DNA from: Stenotrophomonas maltophilia
GTDB lineage: Bacteria > Pseudomonadota > Gammaproteobacteria > Xanthomonadales > Xanthomonadaceae
Length of the DNA stretch: 6,147 nucleotides
Assembly: GCA_002386405.1 (NCBI GenBank)
Contig: DGIP01000328.1
Coordinates: forward strand, 1,304 to 7,450
Reading direction: 5' to 3'
Made by a program: the position numbers and the translations under genes. The notes beneath the pieces are model-generated. The model worked only from the letters and a program-made list of their open reading frames with translations. It ran no database searches and was not told the DNA's origin. Every line of letters starts with the position of its first letter. The first letter of the stretch is position 1. Below, in pieces: positions 1 through 4,634 of the stretch.

Positions 1-1481
1 TCGGCCTCGCTGACCAGCACGGTCACATCGGTGGCGGCCATCACCGCCAGTTCGCGGCTGCGGGTGCGCTGGGCATTGCGCAGCAGCCCGGCATCGCCGG
101 CCAGCTCCGCGCCGCGGCGCTCGCGCAGGTAATGCAGGTCTACGGTGTCGAACACGCGGCGTGCTTCCGGTGCATAGCGCCGCAGCAGCGGCAGGCATTC
201 GCTGGCGACGTGGTGGCGCACCATCATCACCACCGCAAAGCGCGGCCCGTGCTCGCGCAGCCACGCGCCGACGCCTTCCAGGAACGGGGCGTACCAGACC
301 TCCACGCCCAGCTTCTGCAGCGCTTCGGTGGGCGCGCCGGCATGTTCGCGTAGGGTTGGCACGAACACCACGTGCAGGCCTTCGGCCAGCAGCATGCGGA
401 TCAGGTTGTACTGGCGCAGCGAGCCGGAATCGCGGTCCGGCTGCGGCACCCGTTCGTCCAGGATCAGCACCTGGCGCTGCTGGCGGTGCAGCAGTGCCGG
501 CGTGGGCACGCTGCCCACGGCAGGATGGCCGGCCAGTACCTGTGCCCACTTGGCGGCGAACACGCCCTGGTTGCGGACCTGGTAGGCCTTGACCCCGCTG
601 CCGGTATCGGTGCCATTGCTGGTGCCTTCGTCGTGCACCACCCGGCTGGCCGGCTGCACCAGCACCCGGCGGCCGGCTGCGCGCACCGCGAAGGCCAGGT
701 CGGTGTCTTCGTAGTACGCCGGGCGGTAACGCGTATCCAGTCCGCCGAGCTGGTCCCAGAGCGCGCGCGGCAGCATCAACGCCGCACCGGAGCAGTAGTC
801 CACGTCGCGCAGCGCGCGGTAGCGCGGGTCGTCGGGCGATTCGAAGCGGCCGTAGCTCCAGGCGCTGCCATCGTTGAACACCACGCCGCCCGATTCCTGC
901 AGGCGGCCGTCCGGATACAACAGCTGCGAACCGACCAGGCCGGCCTCGGGCACCGCGTCGAAGGTGTCCAGCAGCGCGTCCAGCCAGCCGGGCTGCGGCA
1001 CGGTGTCGTTGTTGAGCAGCACCACGTAGGCGCCGCGCGAGCGTGCCACGCCGTCATTGCACGCCTCGATGAAACCGCCGTTGGCTGCGCGCACTTCATA
1101 ACGCAGCCCCTGCACCTGCGGCATCCACTTCGCCGTGTCATCGCTGCTGCCGTCGTCGACCACCAGGATCTCGCAGTCCACCTGCGGCGGGTGGGCCGCC
1201 AGCGCGCGCAGGCAGGCCAGGGTGTGGCCCACATGGTTGTACACCGGGATCACAATGCTGACCCGCGGCTCAACGCTGTGCGGCACCGAAAACGGCGCGA
1301 ACGGGGCGGCGTCAGGCAGGTACAGCGGCTCGCGCTGGAGCTCGGGCAGGGCACGTGTATGCACCCGGATACGCTGCCAGGTGGCCTGCCAGCCCCGTGT
1401 CCGCAGGCTGGCCAGGCTGCGCCGGAACAGGCCGATCATGCGGTTCAGGAAGTAGCGTGCATCGGCCAAGGATGTGGGCAT
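1..1481 (-). CDS. Two-domain glycosyltransferase (GT2 plus GT4-like), partial, C-terminus beyond the window
   Basis: This is a putative cytoplasmic sugar transferase that moves sugars from nucleotide-sugar donors onto a growing surface glycan. Reading from the ATG at 1481, 493 codons are open with no stop. Residues 1-70 are a basic leader with no clear signal peptide. Residues 73-310 are a GT-A fold GT2 domain: VSIVIPVYN (74-82), VVDDGSSDDT with D109/D110, LLNNDT with the metal-site D159, and YYEDTDL with E258/D259. From about residue 335 a second domain begins (RQVLILDERVPQPDRDSGS, then DTVDLHYLRE at 445-454) that resembles the N-terminal half of GT-B/GT4 enzymes. A GGAG lies 10 nt before the start. 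It is divergent from mrcB. O-antigen, capsule or other exopolysaccharide synthesis is the likely pathway, but donor and acceptor cannot be read from the sequence. The GT2 call is firm; the GT4 call is weaker because the catalytic C-terminal half is missing. Confidence 0.88.
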   Translation of the reverse strand, partial: MPTSLADARYFLNRMIGLFRRSLASLRTRGWQATWQRIRVHTRALPELQREPLYLPDAAPFAPFSVPHSVEPRVSIVIPVYNHVGHTLACLRALAAHPPQVDCEILVVDDGSSDDTAKWMPQVQGLRYEVRAANGGFIEACNDGVARSRGAYVVLLNNDTVPQPGWLDALLDTFDAVPEAGLVGSQLLYPDGRLQESGGVVFNDGSAWSYGRFESPDDPRYRALRDVDYCSGAALMLPRALWDQLGGLDTRYRPAYYEDTDLAFAVRAAGRRVLVQPASRVVHDEGTSNGTDTGSGVKAYQVRNQGVFAAKWAQVLAGHPAVGSVPTPALLHRQQRQVLILDERVPQPDRDSGSLRQYNLIRMLLAEGLHVVFVPTLREHAGAPTEALQKLGVEVWYAPFLEGVGAWLREHGPRFAVVMMVRHHVASECLPLLRRYAPEARRVFDTVDLHYLRERRGAELAGDAGLLRNAQRTRSRELAVMAATDVTVLVSEA

Positions 1482-1491
1482 CCCGTTACAA

Positions 1492-1495
1492 CTCC
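1492..1495 (-). promoter_or_regulatory. Ribosome binding site of the glycosyltransferase gene
   Basis: GGAG on the minus strand (ctcc on plus), 10 nt before the ATG at 1481. It is the clearest Shine-Dalgarno in the window. It supports this start even though the reading frame stays open further upstream. Confidence 0.55.
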
Positions 1496-1542
1496 AGCTA
1501 AGCGGGGAAAACCGGGGGACACGCGCGCCACCAAGGCTGCGC

Positions 1543-1565
1543 TAGACTCGCCGGACTTTTACATT
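1543..1565 (+). promoter_or_regulatory. Possible mrcB promoter, two alternative -10 boxes
   Basis: TAGACT (1543-1548) and TACATT (1560-1565) each match TATAAT at four of six bases. The first would give a leader of roughly 15 nt with no Shine-Dalgarno. The second ends 5 nt before the ATG at 1571 and would place transcription start at or next to the start codon. Neither has a recognisable -35 box at normal spacing. This is a weak call based on position and on the absence of other candidates. Confidence 0.28.
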
Positions 1566-1570
1566 CTTGC

Positions 1571-4015
1571 ATGCCCGTGCCCCCACGCTACGATTCCGAC
1601 GACAACGACGCGTTCGAGGACGACACCGACAGCCGCTGGCCGCAGTGGCGTCGTCGCCTGATCACCTGGGGCATGGCCGCCGTTGCGCTCGCGCTGGGCT
1701 TCCTCATTCCCTATACGGTGTACCTGAACACCCAGGTCACCCAGCGCTTCGGCGAGCTGCGCTGGCAGATTCCCACCCGCGTCTATGCACGGCCGCTGGC
1801 GCTGGCGCCGGGCGTGGCCATGGATGCGCAGACGCTCAAGACCGAGCTGGCGGCATCGGCCTACCGCGACGACGGCACCGGCAAGTCGCCGGCCACCTTC
1901 AGCCAGGAGGGCGGTCGCTTCGTGGTGTCCAGCCGTGGCTACAACGACGTGGACGGCAAGGTCGCGCCGCGCCGGATCGAGCTGAGCCTGTCCGGTGGCC
2001 AGATCGCCTCGCTGCGCGATGCCGACAGCCGCAAGGCGCTCAAGGCCGCGCGCCTGGACCCGGCGCGTATCGCCACCCTGTACGGCCAGAAGCAGGAAGA
2101 ACGCCGCCTGGTCCGTCTGGAAGACACCCCCGAGCTGCTGGTCACCGGCCTGCAGGCGGTGGAGGACAAGGACTTCAACCGGCACCACGGCATCGACCTG
2201 AGCGGCATCGCGCGCGCGGTCTGGGTGACCGTGCGCTCCGGCGGCCAGAGCCGCCAGGGTGCCTCCACGCTGACCCAGCAGCTGGCCCGCAGCGGCCTGC
2301 TCGGGATCGGCAAGGAACAGACGGTCACCCGCAAGTTCAACGAGGTGCTGTACGCGCTGATCATGGAAGCGCGCTACGACAAGCGCACCATCCTGGAGGC
2401 CTACCTCAACCAGGTGTACCTGGGCCAGCGCGGCAGCCAGGCGATCCACGGCATGTCCTCCGGCGCCGAATTCTGGTTCGGTCGTGACCTGTCCTCGCTC
2501 AACACCGAACACATCGCGCTGCTGATCGGGCTGGTCAAGGGGCCGTCCTACTACGACCCGCGGCGCAATCCCGAGCGTGCGCTGGACCGCCGCAACTTCG
2601 TGCTCGGCAAGCTGCACGAAAACGGCCTGATCGACGACGCCGAACTGCAGCGTGCGCTGAAGGCGCCGCTGGGCGTGCCGAAGAACCCGGGCCTGATCGC
2701 GGCGAACCGGTTCCCGGCCTACGTCGACCTTGTGCGCCGCCAGCTGGGCCATGACTACCCGGAAGCGGTGCTGCAGGGCGCCGGCCTGAGCGTGATGACC
2801 GGCATGGCGCCATCGGCCCAGGCCTATGCCGAAGGCGCGGTGACCAAGACGCTGAAGTCGCTGGAAAACAAACGCCGCCCCGAACTGCAGGCCGGGCTGG
2901 TGCTGACCGACGTGCACAACGGCGACGTGCTGGCCGTGGTCGGCAGCCGCGACGTGTCCGAACCGGGCTTCAACCGTGCCATCGAAGCGCAGCGGCAGGT
3001 CGGTTCGCTGCTCAAGCCGTTCGTGTACCTGCTGGCGCTGGCGCAACCGGACAAGTATTCGCTGGCCACCTTCGTCGACGATTCGCCGGTGACCGTGCAG
3101 CTCAGCCGCGGCAAGCGCTGGACCCCGGGCAACGCGGACAACCGCAGCCACGGCACCGTGCGCCTGGTCGATGCGCTGGCCAATTCCTACAACCAGGCCA
3201 CCGTGCGCGTGGGCATGCAGGTGGGCCCGGAGCGGGTCACCCAGCTGATCCACGTGCTGGCCGGGTTGAAGGCCGAGAGCAATCCATCGGTGATCCTGGG
3301 TGCGACCGACCAGAGCCCGTACGCGATGGCGCAGCTGTACCAGTTCCTGGCGTCCGGTGGCGAGATCCAGCCGCTGCACGCGGTGCGCGGCGTGCTCGAT
3401 CCGCAGGGCAAGCTGCTCAAACGCTATGACAAGACCCCGGCACCGGCCCAGGAAGGCGACTCCATCGCCGCCAACCTGATCAGCATCGGCCTGCAGCAGG
3501 TGGTCTCCAGCGGCACCGCGGCGCGCCTCAATGCCGACGGCCTGTCGCGCCTGCAGGCCGCCGGCAAGACCGGCACCTCCAACGACGGCCGCGACAGCTG
3601 GTATGCCGGCTACACCGGCGACCACCTGGCGGTGGTCTGGATGGGCAACGACCAGAACGAGCAGACCGGCCTGTTCGGCGCCACCGGCGCCATGCGGGTG
3701 TGGTCGGGCATCTTCAGCCGCCTGCCGAGCGCACCGTTGAAGGTCAGCAACAAGGGCCTGGACTGGCAGCCGGTGGAAGCCGGCGGTACCGCCGCCACCG
3801 ACGAGTCCTGCCCGGGCGCGCGCCGCTTCCCGTTCGTGGTTGGCTACGCGCCGGCCTACACTGCCTGCGTGGCCCCCACCGCATTGCCGGAAGGCGAAGG
3901 CGGCGAGGGTGGCGAAGGCGGTGGCTGGCGCAGCTGGTTCGGCCTGGACAAGAAGCCCGAACCGGCCGCCGAGCCGGCGCAGGCCGCACCCGCGGCCACT
4001 CCCCCCGCTCGATGA
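1571..4015 (+). CDS. mrcB: Penicillin-binding protein 1B, bifunctional class A peptidoglycan synthase
   Basis: This inner-membrane enzyme polymerises lipid II into glycan strands and cross-links them in the periplasm. It is complete at 814 aa, close to the E. coli PBP1b length. An acidic cytoplasmic tail (8-21) and WRRR precede one membrane helix (about 31-52). Residues about 64-150 fit the UB2H domain, the regulator-docking domain specific to the PBP1b subfamily. The GT51 domain follows: VEDKDF with catalytic E198, GASTLTQQLAR (230-240), RKFNE with second catalytic E258, and LVKGPSYYDP (321-330). The transpeptidase has all three motifs: SLLK with nucleophile S479 and K482, SYN (539-541) and KTGTS (666-670). 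C747 and C766 are the only cysteines and lie in the periplasmic C-terminus, followed by a Gly/Glu-rich linker and a Pro/Ala-rich end. No Shine-Dalgarno precedes the ATG; the next in-frame Met (35) lies inside the membrane helix, so 1571 is the sensible start. The TPR lipoprotein gene follows in the same transcription unit. Confidence 0.97.
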   Translation: MPVPPRYDSDDNDAFEDDTDSRWPQWRRRLITWGMAAVALALGFLIPYTVYLNTQVTQRFGELRWQIPTRVYARPLALAPGVAMDAQTLKTELAASAYRDDGTGKSPATFSQEGGRFVVSSRGYNDVDGKVAPRRIELSLSGGQIASLRDADSRKALKAARLDPARIATLYGQKQEERRLVRLEDTPELLVTGLQAVEDKDFNRHHGIDLSGIARAVWVTVRSGGQSRQGASTLTQQLARSGLLGIGKEQTVTRKFNEVLYALIMEARYDKRTILEAYLNQVYLGQRGSQAIHGMSSGAEFWFGRDLSSLNTEHIALLIGLVKGPSYYDPRRNPERALDRRNFVLGKLHENGLIDDAELQRALKAPLGVPKNPGLIAANRFPAYVDLVRRQLGHDYPEAVLQGAGLSVMTGMAPSAQAYAEGAVTKTLKSLENKRRPELQAGLVLTDVHNGDVLAVVGSRDVSEPGFNRAIEAQRQVGSLLKPFVYLLALAQPDKYSLATFVDDSPVTVQLSRGKRWTPGNADNRSHGTVRLVDALANSYNQATVRVGMQVGPERVTQLIHVLAGLKAESNPSVILGATDQSPYAMAQLYQFLASGGEIQPLHAVRGVLDPQGKLLKRYDKTPAPAQEGDSIAANLISIGLQQVVSSGTAARLNADGLSRLQAAGKTGTSNDGRDSWYAGYTGDHLAVVWMGNDQNEQTGLFGATGAMRVWSGIFSRLPSAPLKVSNKGLDWQPVEAGGTAATDESCPGARRFPFVVGYAPAYTACVAPTALPEGEGGEGGEGGGWRSWFGLDKKPEPAAEPAQAAPAATPPAR
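3890..3925 (+). repeat. Gly/Glu-rich low-complexity repeat within mrcB
   Basis: A run of GGC/GGT and GAA/GAG codons encodes residues 774-785 (EGEGGEGGEGGG) after the transpeptidase domain. It reads as a flexible periplasmic linker, followed by a short aromatic stretch (GWRSWFGL) and a Pro/Ala-rich terminus. The imperfect 6-9 bp units could vary in number between strains by slippage without changing the frame. Confidence 0.6.
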
Positions 4016-4025
4016 AGCGCAACGC

Positions 4026-4029
4026 AAGG
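4026..4029 (+). promoter_or_regulatory. Weak ribosome binding site of the TPR lipoprotein gene
   Basis: AAGG lies 9 nt before the ATG at 4039. The alternative ATG at 4012 has a C-rich upstream stretch with no Shine-Dalgarno. The site therefore favours 4039, though only modestly. Confidence 0.4.
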
Positions 4030-4038
4030 CAGCTCCGC

Positions 4039-4569
4039 ATGACGACCTCCCGCACCGTGATCCGTACCGCTTCCGTGCTCGCGCTCGGCCTGGCGTTGGC
4101 CGCCTGCGTGTCCACCGCGCCGCCGGTGAAGCCGCCGGTCGACACCACTACGCCGGCCCAGCGCATGGCCGCCGTGGATGCCAGCGCCGGCAAGGACGAC
4201 AAGGAGCTGGATGTGCAGCCGCTGCGCGATGCCGGCATCGAAGACCTGCGCGTGGTGGCCAAGGCCAAGCGCCAGGCCAATGACCTGGCGGGCGCGGCCG
4301 ACGCGCTGGACCAGGCGCTGCTGATCAACGAAGGCGATCCGTCGATCGTGCAGGAACGCGCGGAGATCGCGCTGCTGCAGGGCGACTGGGCCCGCGCTGA
4401 GACGCTGGCGCGCAAGGCGGTGGAGCTGGGCTCGAAGACCGGCCCGCTGTGCCGCCGCCACTGGGCCACCATCGAACAGGCGCGCCTCGCGCGCGGCGAG
4501 AAGGAAAACGCGGTGTCGGCGCACGCCCAGCTCGAGGGTTGCACGGTGCCTGGCATCAAGCGCTATTGA
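4039..4569 (+). CDS. TPR outer-membrane lipoprotein, candidate LpoP-type activator of PBP1b
   Basis: A 176-aa lipoprotein precursor. The signal peptide MTTSRTVIRTASVLALGLAL ends in lipobox LAAC, with C23 as the lipidated residue. The +2 residue is Val rather than Asp, so the Lol system should deliver it to the outer membrane. A Pro/Thr-rich linker (about 25-40) precedes helical tetratricopeptide-type repeats (about 68-160), with typical spacing in the ANDLAGAADALDQAL and GDWARAETLARKAVEL helices. C138 and C168 are the only cysteines of the mature chain besides C23 and may pair. The gene directly follows mrcB. An alternative ATG at 4012 overlaps the mrcB stop as ATGA and would add nine residues (MKRNARQLR), giving translational coupling. 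In Pseudomonas aeruginosa a TPR lipoprotein encoded next to ponB/mrcB, LpoP, activates PBP1b; gene order, lipobox and TPR here match. The lipoprotein and TPR calls are strong, the LpoP function is inference, and a generic TPR scaffold is the alternative. Confidence 0.88.
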   Translation: MTTSRTVIRTASVLALGLALAACVSTAPPVKPPVDTTTPAQRMAAVDASAGKDDKELDVQPLRDAGIEDLRVVAKAKRQANDLAGAADALDQALLINEGDPSIVQERAEIALLQGDWARAETLARKAVELGSKTGPLCRRHWATIEQARLARGEKENAVSAHAQLEGCTVPGIKRY

Positions 4570-4575
4570 CGGTTC

Positions 4576-4598
4576 AGCCGGGCAGGGCCCGGCTCTAC
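4576..4598 (-). repeat. REP-like palindrome with GTAG head (Stenotrophomonas SMAG type)
   Basis: On the minus strand this reads GTAG followed by a perfect 8-bp inverted repeat (AGCCGGGC, 3-nt loop CCT, GCCCGGCT). A GTAG tetranucleotide 5' of a short GC-rich hairpin is the hallmark of the REP elements of Stenotrophomonas (SMAG) and related xanthomonads, which are mobilised in trans by RAYT transposases. It starts 7 bases after the stop of the lipoprotein gene, a usual position for REPs. It could shield the mrcB-lipoprotein mRNA 3' end from exonucleases or attenuate read-through into yoaA. No T-tract follows on either strand, so I do not call it an intrinsic terminator. Confidence 0.7.
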
Positions 4599-4622
4599 GG
4601 CACGCGTCATCGGGCGACGCAT

Positions 4623-4628
4623 TATCAT
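4623..4628 (+). promoter_or_regulatory. Possible -10 box of yoaA, compatible with leaderless transcription
   Basis: TATCAT matches the TATAAT consensus at five of six bases and sits in a short A/T-rich island within GC-rich DNA. Six bases separate it from the ATG at 4635, so transcription would start at about the A of the start codon. No -35 box is recognisable near 4600-4606 and no Shine-Dalgarno precedes 4635. The match and spacing are visible; promoter activity is inferred. Confidence 0.38.
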
Positions 4629-4634
4629 GTCCAC

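Larger units (their letters stand above)
1482..1570. other. Divergent intergenic region between the glycosyltransferase gene and mrcB
   Basis: This 89-bp spacer separates two genes that point away from each other, so promoters for both should lie in or near it. It contains the minus-strand RBS and, for the plus strand, two weak -10-like hexamers (TAGACT at 1543-1548 and TACATT at 1560-1565). I see no convincing -35 box, no operator palindrome and no promoter for the minus-strand gene that I would defend. Confidence 0.6.

Noticed and set aside
372..1661. A 429-codon plus-strand open frame opposite the glycosyltransferase gene
   Set aside because: It crosses the intergenic region and the mrcB start and has shadow-like composition; the minus strand shows clear GT2 motifs.
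1559..4027. An 822-codon open frame on the minus strand lying almost exactly opposite mrcB
   Set aside because: It is the antisense shadow of a GC-rich gene with G/C at third positions. The translation is rich in Ala, Arg, His, Val and Gln with no domain or motif, while the plus strand encodes every PBP1b motif.
3744..4559. A 271-codon minus-strand open frame across the mrcB end and lipoprotein gene
   Set aside because: Antisense to two well-supported genes, Arg/Ser/Pro/Ala-rich, no domain.
3700..4569. Reading the lipoprotein as a 289-aa protein starting inside mrcB at 3700
   Set aside because: Its first 104 residues are out-of-frame mrcB sequence rich in Arg and Gly, and the lipobox signal peptide would be buried mid-chain. 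The real start is 4039 or 4012.
4576..4594. The 8-bp GC hairpin after the lipoprotein gene as a rho-independent terminator
   Set aside because: No run of T follows on either strand. The GTAG head on the minus strand fits a REP element better.
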